Part shown: piece after piece, positions 1-5,605 of the stretch
Numbering within the stretch: position 1 is the stretch's first letter
Layout: every line of letters begins with the position of its first letter
Notes under the pieces: generated by a model
What the model saw: only the letters and a program-made list of their open reading frames with translations
Databases searched by the model: none
What the model was told of the DNA's origin: nothing
NCBI GenBank assembly: GCA_029863665.1
Contig: JAOTUX010000012.1
Span: forward strand, 1-12,959
Length of the DNA: 12,959 bases
Direction: 5' to 3'
Source: Candidatus Nitrosopumilus sp.
GTDB lineage: Archaea; Thermoproteota; Nitrososphaeria; Nitrososphaerales; Nitrosopumilaceae
Made by a program: the position numbers and the translations under genes

Positions 1-396
1 AATGAACCAAAAGAGATTAAACAAGTTAATTGGACAGACAAAAAATTTCTTGTAGAGATTAAAACTTTTGCAGAAATAGAAAGTTTTGATTTCAATCAAC
101 CAACAAAAGAAATTAGTTTTAAACTAAATAGCAGTAATCAATCTGTCACAACTGTTATTCCCTTAGAATTGTTATGGGAACCATACACAGTATTTCTTGA
201 TGGCAAAGAAATTTTGTTTAATGAATATGCCAACAATGGAACTCATGTTTGGCTTAATATGAGACCTGAATCTTCAGGAGAAATTACAATTATAGGAACC
301 ACTGTTGTACCTGAATTTCCAATAATTGCTCCATTAGCAGTAGGATTTTTGATTATTCTTATTATTCCATTTATGAAAAAATTCAATCTCCGCTAG
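1..396 (+). CDS. C-terminal part of a secreted, membrane-anchored protein with a PEF-CTERM-like tail (5' end outside window)
   Basis: The frame is open from base 1 to the TAG at 394-396, giving the last 131 residues of a longer protein. Most of it is beta-rich and polar (LVEIKTFAEIESFDF, KEISFKLNSSNQ), as in exported archaeal proteins. The end has three parts: a VVPEFP motif at 304-321, a hydrophobic segment of about 18 residues, and a basic tail (MKKFNLR). This is the architecture of PEF/PEFG-CTERM sorting signals, which archaeosortases are thought to recognise; here Pro replaces the Gly of the usual thaumarchaeal PEFG. A plain C-terminal membrane anchor is the alternative. The function of the missing N-terminal part cannot be told. 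The 3' end overlaps a small minus-strand gene by 14 bp. Confidence 0.75.
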   Translation, partial: NEPKEIKQVNWTDKKFLVEIKTFAEIESFDFNQPTKEISFKLNSSNQSVTTVIPLELLWEPYTVFLDGKEILFNEYANNGTHVWLNMRPESSGEITIIGTTVVPEFPIIAPLAVGFLIILIIPFMKKFNLR

Positions 397-538
397 AGCC
401 ACATGAACAAAAACCATACTCATCAATTCTAGTATTACAAATAGGACACTTTTCACCATAATCAACTTCCCATGGTTCTTTTCCATAGAGCTTGAAATGA
501 TCGTCAATTTCTAATGGTATGTCCCTTTTCTTTTCCAA
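383..538 (-). CDS. 51-aa zinc-ribbon mini-protein
   Basis: This short minus-strand frame starts at TTG (538-536) and ends at TGA (385-383). The first half is charged (EKKRDIPLEIDDHFKLYG) and the second half carries CPIC followed by CSCG, four cysteines in a zinc-knuckle spacing (C30, C33, C43, C45). It is too short for usual ORF cut-offs but looks real: the cysteines are paired, the frame has a TATA-like element about 26 bp upstream (560-568), and it fills an otherwise empty stretch. A stop (TAA) lies six codons before the TTG, so there is little room for another start. It is divergent from a second small zinc-ribbon gene at 587 and overlaps the previous gene tail-to-tail. No function is recognised; binding to a nucleic acid or a protein is only a guess. 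Confidence 0.6.
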   Translation of the reverse strand: MEKKRDIPLEIDDHFKLYGKEPWEVDYGEKCPICNTRIDEYGFCSCGSSGD

Positions 539-559
539 TGATTTGTATATGTATTAAAA

Positions 560-568
560 CTATACATA
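560..568. promoter_or_regulatory. TATA-like element shared by two divergent zinc-ribbon genes
   Basis: CTATACATA is the only good TATA-like block in the 48-bp spacer. Its centre lies about 26 bp before the minus-strand TTG at 538 and about 23 bp before the plus-strand ATG at 587, so it could serve both directions with near-leaderless transcripts. GGAG at 576-579 sits before the plus ATG and could act as a Shine-Dalgarno site for that gene. Confidence 0.45.
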
Positions 569-586
569 CATTATCGGAGAAAAGAT

Positions 587-778
587 ATGAAAATTAAGTG
601 TGGTTGTCATTGCATAAAATGCAAAAGTACAGATCTTGAATCTAACAGAGTTGGAGAAGTTGAAAAAGATGAATATTTTGATATGCATCACACATGTAAT
701 CAATGTAACACGCATTTTGATCATCTAGATGGTGAAACTTTTTCTAATTGCAGAAAATGTAATTATTCTTCTAGTTAG
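587..778 (+). CDS. 63-aa multi-cysteine zinc-ribbon protein
   Basis: The protein is small and very cysteine-rich: C5, C7, C9, C12, C37, C40, C55 and C58. The pairs C9-C12, C37-C40 and C55-C58 are all CxxC, with histidines H34, H35, H43 and H46 between them, so it could hold one or two zinc ions. The ATG is preceded by GGAG at 576-579. It has no signal peptide or membrane segment, so it is likely cytosolic. It is divergent from another mini zinc-ribbon gene, and its 3' end overlaps the minus-strand gene at 771 by 8 bp. The family is not recognised. Small rubredoxin-like or ribbon proteins of this kind often bind nucleic acids or other proteins, but nothing here shows which. Confidence 0.7.
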   Translation: MKIKCGCHCIKCKSTDLESNRVGEVEKDEYFDMHHTCNQCNTHFDHLDGETFSNCRKCNYSSS

Positions 779-1250
779 CTATCAATGATTCTTGAATAAA
801 ATAATGAATTCTATTCTCATGTGATTTTTTCATAATTTCTTTGTTTGATGCCATCTTTGCTAAAGTTTTTGAGACATCTAATGGACTTGTAGCCCAACCG
901 CACTCTCTTAGTTGTTGAACAGTTTCGGTAACTGTTCTTGGCAAATCAAAAAATTTACTTGTTTCTAAAATTCGTAGTTTTGATTTAATTTCGTTAGGAG
1001 TAATATATTGTGGTTCAGCAAATTCCGGTTCATATGCTTCAGCATCATTAAGATATTCTAAACCATATTGAGTTGAAGATTCGATTGATTTTTCAGTAGA
1101 ATCAGTTTCATACATAATTTTTGCTTGATTTTCTGGTAAATGATCTGAAATATTATCAATAACTTCACCTATCGTTTGATTATCAACATAGAAATCTCTA
1201 GATTCAATCTCAATTTCATTTTCTCCTAGCTTGAGTTTAATTCTAGCCAA
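771..1250 (-). CDS. Unknown protein with acidic linker and C-terminal winged-helix-like domain
   Basis: A 159-aa protein starting at TTG, with a TATA-like AAATAAATC (1273-1281, minus strand) centred 27 bp upstream. Three parts can be seen. Residues 1-45 are short alternating strands and a helix (KLKLGENEIEIE, then IGEVIDNISDHL). Residues 47-81 are an acidic, low-complexity linker rich in E, S and Y. Residues 83-159 run PNEIKSKLRILE, FFDLPRTVTETVQQLRECGW, SPLDVSKTLAKMASN and end in NRIHYFIQ; this helix-helix-helix-strand order with a terminal aromatic strand resembles a winged helix. It could therefore be a DNA- or RNA-binding regulator, but I cannot name the family and no target is implied. 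It is divergent from the secreted protein at 1382. Confidence 0.7.
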   Translation of the reverse strand: MARIKLKLGENEIEIESRDFYVDNQTIGEVIDNISDHLPENQAKIMYETDSTEKSIESSTQYGLEYLNDAEAYEPEFAEPQYITPNEIKSKLRILETSKFFDLPRTVTETVQQLRECGWATSPLDVSKTLAKMASNKEIMKKSHENRIHYFIQESLIAN

Positions 1251-1268
1251 TGAGAAACAATCATCTAG

Positions 1269-1316
1269 TTTTGATTTATTTTGGTAGCTCTAAGGAGCTT
1301 AAAGATTAGATCAAAA
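1269..1316. repeat. Nested inverted repeat in a divergent promoter region
   Basis: An outer inverted repeat TTTTGAT (1269-1275) / ATCAAAA (1310-1316) encloses an inner hairpin AGCTC-TAAG-GAGCT (1286-1299). It lies between the start of the gene at 1250 and that at 1382, and its left arm overlaps the TATA-like box of the minus gene. It could be an operator or chance in AT-rich DNA. Confidence 0.3.
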
Positions 1317-1353
1317 TTTTTACACAATGTATTGGTATTTTTTTGCTTTTTAG

Positions 1354-1360
1354 TTAAAAT
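1354..1360 (+). promoter_or_regulatory. TATA-like box deciding the start at 1382
   Basis: TTAAAAT is centred 25 bp upstream of the GTG at 1382. This spacing fits a leaderless transcript beginning at that GTG and argues against the upstream in-frame TTG at 1367. Confidence 0.45.
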
Positions 1361-1381
1361 GTAATTTTGCTAGAATTAGTC

Positions 1382-1834
1382 GTGAAATCATCTAAAAAAG
1401 GAGGATTAATTATTCTCTTTGTATTAGGCATGAGTATTTTTGGATATTCACAGTATGCATCAGCGTCACAAATAGAAGTAAACATAATTCAGAGTGAACT
1501 ATTAAACGAAAATGAAAAAGGATCAGACTATAATATTGAATTACAATTTGTGAATCCCTCATTACTAATATTAACAGCAGGTGAAACTGAATTTTTTATT
1601 ATTGAAAATGACGAAATGATTGGTAAAGGTAAGTTAGAGTCATTTACATTACAACCATTAGATAGTAGCTTTGTCAAAGGTGTTTTTAATACTGATTCAG
1701 ATAGAGATAAAGAATCTCAATCTGTAAAAATTACAGGAATAACAAAATACGATGTACTCTTTACATCTATTGATGTTCCATTTGTTTACTATCCAACAGA
1801 AGAACAGGCAAGAGGATTTATACATCAAAAATAA
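1382..1834 (+). CDS. Secreted LEA14/WHy-like beta-sandwich protein
   Basis: The start is taken as GTG at 1382 because a TATA-like box lies 25 bp before it and the resulting 150-aa protein begins with a clean signal peptide: basic KSSKKGG, hydrophobic LIILFVLGMSIFGY, then a SQYASA-S cleavage site. An in-frame TTG at 1367 would add five residues. The mature part reads as successive beta strands: IELQFVNPSLLILTAGET, FFIIENDEMIGKGKL, FTLQPLDSSFVKGVF. A strand with an NPS motif, followed by a value for the basal state and then a 'GKG..L..F.L.P' strand, recalls LEA14/WHy (LEA_2) domains, which form an immunoglobulin-like sandwich. That match is by eye and moderate. The protein likely acts outside the cytoplasmic membrane; its role is unknown. 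Confidence 0.65.
   Translation: MKSSKKGGLIILFVLGMSIFGYSQYASASQIEVNIIQSELLNENEKGSDYNIELQFVNPSLLILTAGETEFFIIENDEMIGKGKLESFTLQPLDSSFVKGVFNTDSDRDKESQSVKITGITKYDVLFTSIDVPFVYYPTEEQARGFIHQK
1817..1822 (+). promoter_or_regulatory. TATA-like box of the sugar kinase, inside the upstream gene
   Basis: TTTATA is centred about 27 bp before the kinase ATG at 1847 and lies within the last codons of the preceding gene. It suggests that the kinase has its own leaderless transcript although only 12 bp separate the two genes. Confidence 0.45.
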
Positions 1835-1841
1835 TTTTTTT
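1835..1841 (+). terminator. T-run after the secreted LEA14-like gene
   Basis: Seven consecutive T residues directly follow the TAA at 1832-1834. Archaeal RNA polymerase often terminates at T-runs without a hairpin, so this may end the upstream transcript just before the kinase start. Confidence 0.35.
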
Positions 1842-1846
1842 CTCAA

Positions 1847-2740
1847 ATGCTTACAGTTTTTGGTTCAACTGCATTAGATACAATTAGAACTCCAAAAAAA
1901 ACTTTAAAAAATGTTCTAGGGGGTGCAGCAACATTTGCAGCAATTTCAGCAAGTAATTTTGTAAATACAGGATTAATTGCAGTAGTTGGAAAAGATTTTC
2001 CAAAACAACATCATAGAATTTTATCTAAATATCTTGATTTACAAGGATTAATTATTAAAAATGGAAAAACATTTCGGTATGATGGAAGTTATGATAATAC
2101 ACTTAGTACCAGATCAACTTTGAAAACAGAATTAAATGTGCTTGCAGATTTTAAACCCAGAGTTCCTGAGGCATATAAAAAATCTCAATTTGTGTATCTT
2201 GCAAATAATGATCCAGAGCAAAATACTTTGTTAATTAAAGAATTTGATAATCTAAAATTTTCTATGTGCGATACTATAGATTTTTGGATATCAAGTAAAC
2301 GAGATGCAGTGATCAAGATGATTAAAGCAGTAGACGCAGTTGTAATCAATGATGAAGAGGCTAAACTCCTCACAAAAGAATTCAACTTGATTAAATGTGC
2401 AAAAAAGATGATGCAATGGGGGGCAAAATATGTGATTATTAAGAAAGGAGAGCATGGATCGTTAATGTTTTACGATGATGTAATTTTTCCAACAGCAGGA
2501 TTTTCATTGGAAGATGTTGTAGATCCTACAGGTGCAGGTGACTCCTTTGCTGGAGCAATGATAGGATATCTTGCAAGTAAAAAATCAACTAAGATATCTG
2601 AAATTAAGAAAGCAGTAGTTTATGGAAATGTTATGGGTTCTTTTGCAGTTGAAAAATATGGATTAGATGGATTATTAAAAATTAAAAATGGAGATATTGT
2701 AAAACGGATCAAGATGTATGAAAAAATGATTCGATTCTAA
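1847..2740 (+). CDS. PfkB/ribokinase-family sugar (or nucleoside) kinase
   Basis: The 297-aa length fits the PfkB family, which transfers a phosphate from ATP to a sugar or nucleoside hydroxyl. The sequence shows the glycine-rich substrate-side motif GGAATF (25-30), the INDEEAK segment (168-173) and KKGEHGS (199-205) typical of the nucleotide side, and the strong PfkB signature 2, DPTGAGDSFAGA (226-237), where D232 is the catalytic base. The lid region (about residues 66-100) is unremarkable and does not reveal the substrate; ribokinase, adenosine/inosine kinase, or a kinase for other sugars are all possible. It is probably transcribed from its own TATA-like box (1817-1822). It lies upstream of a dUTPase on the same strand, 51 bp apart, with no obvious functional tie. 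Confidence 0.9.
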   Translation: MLTVFGSTALDTIRTPKKTLKNVLGGAATFAAISASNFVNTGLIAVVGKDFPKQHHRILSKYLDLQGLIIKNGKTFRYDGSYDNTLSTRSTLKTELNVLADFKPRVPEAYKKSQFVYLANNDPEQNTLLIKEFDNLKFSMCDTIDFWISSKRDAVIKMIKAVDAVVINDEEAKLLTKEFNLIKCAKKMMQWGAKYVIIKKGEHGSLMFYDDVIFPTAGFSLEDVVDPTGAGDSFAGAMIGYLASKKSTKISEIKKAVVYGNVMGSFAVEKYGLDGLLKIKNGDIVKRIKMYEKMIRF

Positions 2741-2791
2741 AAAGATTTAAGTTTAATTATTTCTCAAATTAATTTATTGTTGTCATAAGAA

Positions 2792-3136
2792 ATGTCAGAA
2801 AAAATAGAAGATAGATTAGATACAATATTCAAACTTCAAAAAGGATTATCAGATATGATGAATCTAAGTAGATATCCAAAAGATTCTGAGGGAAGAGTTT
2901 CTGCCTTGTGTACTGCAATAATGCATGAAGCAGTAGAGCTACAAAGAACAACAAATTGGAAATGGTGGAAAACACCAACAAAGTTTAATGAAGTTGAAGC
3001 AAGAGAAGAATTAATTGATATTTGGCATTTTGTTGTTCAAGCATCTCTTGAACTAGATCTTACTCCAGATGACATTGTAAATGAATACAAAAAGAAAAAT
3101 GAAATTAATCGAGAAAGACAAAGAAATGGATATTAA
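2792..3136 (+). CDS. All-alpha NTP pyrophosphatase, dimeric dUTPase-like
   Basis: A 114-aa all-helical protein of the MazG/dUTPase_2 type. It carries the metal-binding pattern of the family: HEAVE (E46, E49) on one helix and REELID (E73, D76) on the next, with an aromatic basic stretch, NWKWWK (55-60), between them. The C-terminal helix, ending in YKKKNEINRERQRNGY, is also typical of dimeric dUTPases and supplies the basic and Asn residues around the triphosphate. The expected reaction is dUTP (possibly also dCTP or a damaged nucleotide) to the monophosphate and pyrophosphate, keeping uracil out of DNA. It could instead be a broader MazG-like house-cleaning enzyme. The ATG start is the only sensible one. 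Confidence 0.8.
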   Translation: MSEKIEDRLDTIFKLQKGLSDMMNLSRYPKDSEGRVSALCTAIMHEAVELQRTTNWKWWKTPTKFNEVEAREELIDIWHFVVQASLELDLTPDDIVNEYKKKNEINRERQRNGY

Positions 3137-3144
3137 AGAATTTT

Positions 3145-3164
3145 AATTTTATCTAAAATTTTTT
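3145..3164. terminator. Inverted repeat plus T-run between convergent genes
   Basis: A perfect inverted repeat, AATTTTA-TC-TAAAATT (3145-3160), runs into a six-T run (3159-3164). It lies in the 38-bp gap between the dUTPase stop and the stop of the opposing MtrA-like gene, and could end transcripts from both sides. The AT-only arms make the hairpin weak. Confidence 0.4.
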
Positions 3165-3174
3165 CAAAATTAAT

Positions 3175-3606
3175 TTAATTAATTAAATTTACAAGAGTTA
3201 TATTATTTTGAAAATATGTAATATTGGATTTAGAAACGGTAAGATATGGATCGGGACTAGATGAATTAATTATTCTGTTATTTTTATCAACACCATTTTT
3301 GTGTAACTGAAATAATGAGTGCACAGATTTATGACCACATACTTCTTTGCCACAAACTATGATTGTATTGATTTTTTGATTTTTATTAATATATTCAATA
3401 ATTGAGTCAATTCCCTTATTTTCAGATAGTCTACCTGCTATTGCTATATCATTTAGAATTTCAGAATTTGCAAATATTTTGAGTAAATCTATGCTTGAGA
3501 GTGTACAAACTGCTATAGTTGAATCTGAATTATCATGATAAAATTCCTCAGGAATGGGTAAAACAACCTTACAAAGTTCTCCAATTATCTCCCCTAATGA
3601 ATTCAC
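3175..3606 (-). CDS. mtrA: Stand-alone MtrA-like corrinoid-binding protein
   Basis: 143 aa, matching the cytosolic domain of subunit A of methanogen tetrahydromethanopterin S-methyltransferase, which carries the methyl group on cobalamin. Visible matches are STIAVCTLSS (29-38), IAIAGRLSENKGIDSII (54-70), IIVCGKEVCGH (82-92), SLFQLHKNGVD (97-107) and a closing ITLVNLIN. From memory, the CG.EV.GH motif in the methanogen protein ends in His84, the lower axial cobalamin ligand; here it is H92. The C-terminal membrane helix of methanogen MtrA is absent, so the protein should be soluble. The GTG start overlaps the aminotransferase stop (GTGA), with a Shine-Dalgarno-like GTGAT at 3616-3612, indicating translational coupling. 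No other mtr gene is in the window. A role as corrinoid carrier, methyl carrier or B12 store is inference. Confidence 0.85.
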   Translation of the reverse strand: MNSLGEIIGELCKVVLPIPEEFYHDNSDSTIAVCTLSSIDLLKIFANSEILNDIAIAGRLSENKGIDSIIEYINKNQKINTIIVCGKEVCGHKSVHSLFQLHKNGVDKNNRIINSSSPDPYLTVSKSNITYFQNNITLVNLIN

Positions 3607-4685
3607 AATACATCACGCATAGTTTTAGCAATAAATTCAATATTTTTTTGGGTTACCTTTGGATGAATTGGTAAAGAAATAACATTAGAGGCGGCCCAAT
3701 CAGTGACAGGTAATTTGATTTTTAGTTTGTAGAAAGGAGTCTTATGAATTGGTATAGAATAGTAAGCAGCTGCACCAATTCCTTTTTCATTAAGTTTTTT
3801 CAAAAGTTTATTGCGTTTTGCAGTTGCAATGGTATAAAGATACCAATTGATGTTCTCATTTTCTCGTTGATATGGAAGTATTATTTTAAGATCAGAGATT
3901 AATTTTGATAAAAATTCTGCATTTTTTTTTCTAGCTTTGAGAAAATTTGGTAGTTTTTTCATTTGTATAGTTGCAATTGCTGCATTAATTTCAGGTAATC
4001 TTAAGTTTAAACCAAATATTCTAGAATCATATCCATGAGACATTCCATGATTTCTAACCATCAGTAATTTATCTCGAAATCTTTTGTTATTAGTTACAAT
4101 AAATCCACCTTCTCCAGAAGTCATTACTTTTGCAGGATACATGCTGTAGCATCCCATTTCAAAAAAAGTACCAGTATGTTTTCCTTGGTATGTAGAACCT
4201 AAAGATTGTGCAGAATCTTCAATAATAGGAATGTTATGTTTTTTACTAATTTCTGAGAGTTGCTTTACATTTGCTATATTTCCGTAAAGGTGAACTGGAA
4301 TAATAGCACGGGTTTTTTTTGTTATCTTTTTTTGTAGATCATCCGGATCTATAGTATAGTTTTCTTTTGAGATATCAACAAAAACAGGTTTTGCCCCTGT
4401 TGAAACAATAGCATTTGCTGTAGCAACAAAAGTAAATGATGGGATTAAAACTTCATCATCCTTTTTAATATTCAATGTATATAGAGCAGCTTGCAAAGCA
4501 GCAGTTCCAGAATTTACTGCAATAGCATATTTTGATTTTACAAAAGAGGCCACAGTTTTTTCAAAAGATTGAACATATTTTCCTCCTAAATAGGCAGATG
4601 AGGTCAAGGTACCATTTTTGAGTACAGAAGTGACTGCAGTAATCTCTTCATTACCCACTATAGGAATGTTAATGTCAATTTTCAA
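3603..4685 (-). CDS. DegT/DnrJ/EryC1/StrS-family PLP aminotransferase
   Basis: A 360-aa fold-type I PLP enzyme of the family that aminates keto-sugars. It shows the N-terminal IPIVGNEEI and GTLTSS segments, the PLP-phosphate loop NSGTAALQAAL, SFTFVATANAI, FVDI...Y.IDP, IPVHLYGN, the cofactor-ring Asp in IIEDSAQSLGS, and the active-site stretch CYSMYPAKVMTSGEGG with the presumed Schiff-base Lys (K in PAKVM). The frame is open upstream to a TTG at 4748, but the family normally begins just before this IPIVG segment. I chose TTG at 4685 because a TATA-like box (4714-4708) lies 26 bp before it; TTG at 4688 is equally possible. Downstream it overlaps the MtrA-like gene by 4 bp. No sugar-nucleotide gene is nearby, so the substrate is unknown. 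Confidence 0.88.
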   Translation of the reverse strand: MKIDINIPIVGNEEITAVTSVLKNGTLTSSAYLGGKYVQSFEKTVASFVKSKYAIAVNSGTAALQAALYTLNIKKDDEVLIPSFTFVATANAIVSTGAKPVFVDISKENYTIDPDDLQKKITKKTRAIIPVHLYGNIANVKQLSEISKKHNIPIIEDSAQSLGSTYQGKHTGTFFEMGCYSMYPAKVMTSGEGGFIVTNNKRFRDKLLMVRNHGMSHGYDSRIFGLNLRLPEINAAIATIQMKKLPNFLKARKKNAEFLSKLISDLKIILPYQRENENINWYLYTIATAKRNKLLKKLNEKGIGAAAYYSIPIHKTPFYKLKIKLPVTDWAASNVISLPIHPKVTQKNIEFIAKTMRDVL

Positions 4686-4707
4686 CAATATTCTGTTTAT
4701 AATTAGT

Positions 4708-4714
4708 CTATAAA
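4708..4714 (-). promoter_or_regulatory. TATA-like box of the aminotransferase/MtrA-like pair
   Basis: TTTATAG on the minus strand is centred 26 bp upstream of the TTG at 4685. It supports the short start of the aminotransferase and makes the two genes one probable transcript. Confidence 0.45.
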
Positions 4715-4736
4715 TCTCGTTTAGTATACATGAATT

Positions 4737-4743
4737 TTTATAT
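4737..4743 (+). promoter_or_regulatory. TATA-like box deciding the start at 4767
   Basis: TTTATAT is centred 27 bp upstream of the ATG at 4767. A weaker TATACA at 4725-4730 would fit the alternative TTG at 4752. Confidence 0.4.
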
Positions 4744-4766
4744 TTCAAGATTTGGCAAACGGCATA

Positions 4767-5330
4767 ATGAAATCACGTCATCTTGAAAAAACTGATGCAG
4801 GTTACAAGGTTTATCGAAATATTTTCTATATTTGTGGATTCATTATGGTGTCATCTCTAGTTTTTGGGGTATATGTAACAATGGTAGAATGGATAGAAAA
4901 TGGTACTTATGTTATGGGGGAGGCAATTCATAATACAACTATTCCTTTTGAAAATTTTGCCAGAGTATCAACTTGGATCTTTTTTTCTACAATAATTGGA
5001 TGGTATTGTGTTTCTAGAATTGGTTGGAGAAGAACTGCTGGAGACAAAGTTGTTGGGGTAAAGATGTCATTACTTCAGTTAATGTTATTGGGATTTTCAA
5101 TTATTTCACTCTATGAAGTTTTATACAATTTTACAGTATTAAATGCACAAATTACTGCAGGGGTTATTGACGGATTAGTTCCAGATATTGATAGATTATC
5201 AGTTGCATATCCAGATCCAGAAAGACCATGGAATTTAATATTTGCAACCAAAGTATTTCTTGCGGCATTTATCATTAGCACTCACGCATTCTATCTCAGT
5301 GTAAAACCTAGAAAAAGCCTAGATGAATAA
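4767..5330 (+). CDS. Four-helix integral membrane protein of unknown function
   Basis: 187 aa from the ATG at 4767; a TTG at 4752 would add five residues. Four hydrophobic segments are clear: IFYICGFIMVSSLVFGVYVT, STWIFFSTIIGWYCVSRIGW, LLQLMLLGFSIISLYEVLYN and FATKVFLAAFIISTHAFYL. The loop between helices 2 and 3 (RRTAGDKVVGVK) and the C-terminus (KPRKSLDE) are basic, which puts both ends and that loop in the cytoplasm. The two outer loops are longer; the second, between helices 3 and 4, holds VPDIDRLSVAYPDPERPW. No transporter, sortase or enzyme motif is recognised. Strong aromatic and acidic content in the outer loops hints at a structural or redox-complex partner, but that is speculation. 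It is divergent from the aminotransferase gene. Confidence 0.75.
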   Translation: MKSRHLEKTDAGYKVYRNIFYICGFIMVSSLVFGVYVTMVEWIENGTYVMGEAIHNTTIPFENFARVSTWIFFSTIIGWYCVSRIGWRRTAGDKVVGVKMSLLQLMLLGFSIISLYEVLYNFTVLNAQITAGVIDGLVPDIDRLSVAYPDPERPWNLIFATKVFLAAFIISTHAFYLSVKPRKSLDE

Positions 5331-5398
5331 GAAAAATAATACAATTTTAGATAGATTTAACGTAAAAGCTTTTTTTTCTAGTATGTAATACTTCCAAT

Positions 5399-5587
5399 GT
5401 GGGACTATTCGGATCTAGTGCGAATGAGTTAAAATGTAAAAAATGTGGAACAATTCTTTCAAATTCTGAGAGATTAAAAAAACATCAAGAAAAGGCACAT
5501 AATAAGAAAAAAGACAAATGCAGGGTTTGTGGAACTGAATTTGATACTCTTGAAGACTTAAGAAAGCACAAAAAAAATTGTAAATGA
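5399..5587 (+). CDS. 62-aa two-finger C2H2/C2HC zinc-finger protein
   Basis: Start at GTG (5399); the ATG two bases upstream is in another frame. After a short MGLFGSS lead, finger 1 is C13-x2-C16-x12-H29-x4-H34 (CKKCGTILSNSERLKKHQ), and finger 2 is C41-x2-C44-x12-H57-x3-C61, so its last ligand is Cys rather than His. Both fingers carry the usual helix (SERLKKHQ, LEDLRKHK), and the linker is lysine-rich (NKKKDK). The fold is that of eukaryotic-type C2H2 fingers, which also occur as short proteins in thaumarchaea. DNA or RNA binding is likely from the basic character; the target is unknown. It ends 18 bp before the stop of a convergent small gene. Confidence 0.7.
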   Translation: MGLFGSSANELKCKKCGTILSNSERLKKHQEKAHNKKKDKCRVCGTEFDTLEDLRKHKKNCK

Positions 5588-5605
5588 GAATTTAGAAAAT
5601 TATTG

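Noticed and set aside
2185..2385. 66-aa minus-strand frame opposite the sugar kinase
   Set aside because: Contained within the PfkB coding region; a shadow.
4686..4748. 21-residue N-terminal extension of the aminotransferase
   Set aside because: Not like the family start, and the TATA-like box at 4708-4714 lies inside it; the TTG at 4685 fits better.
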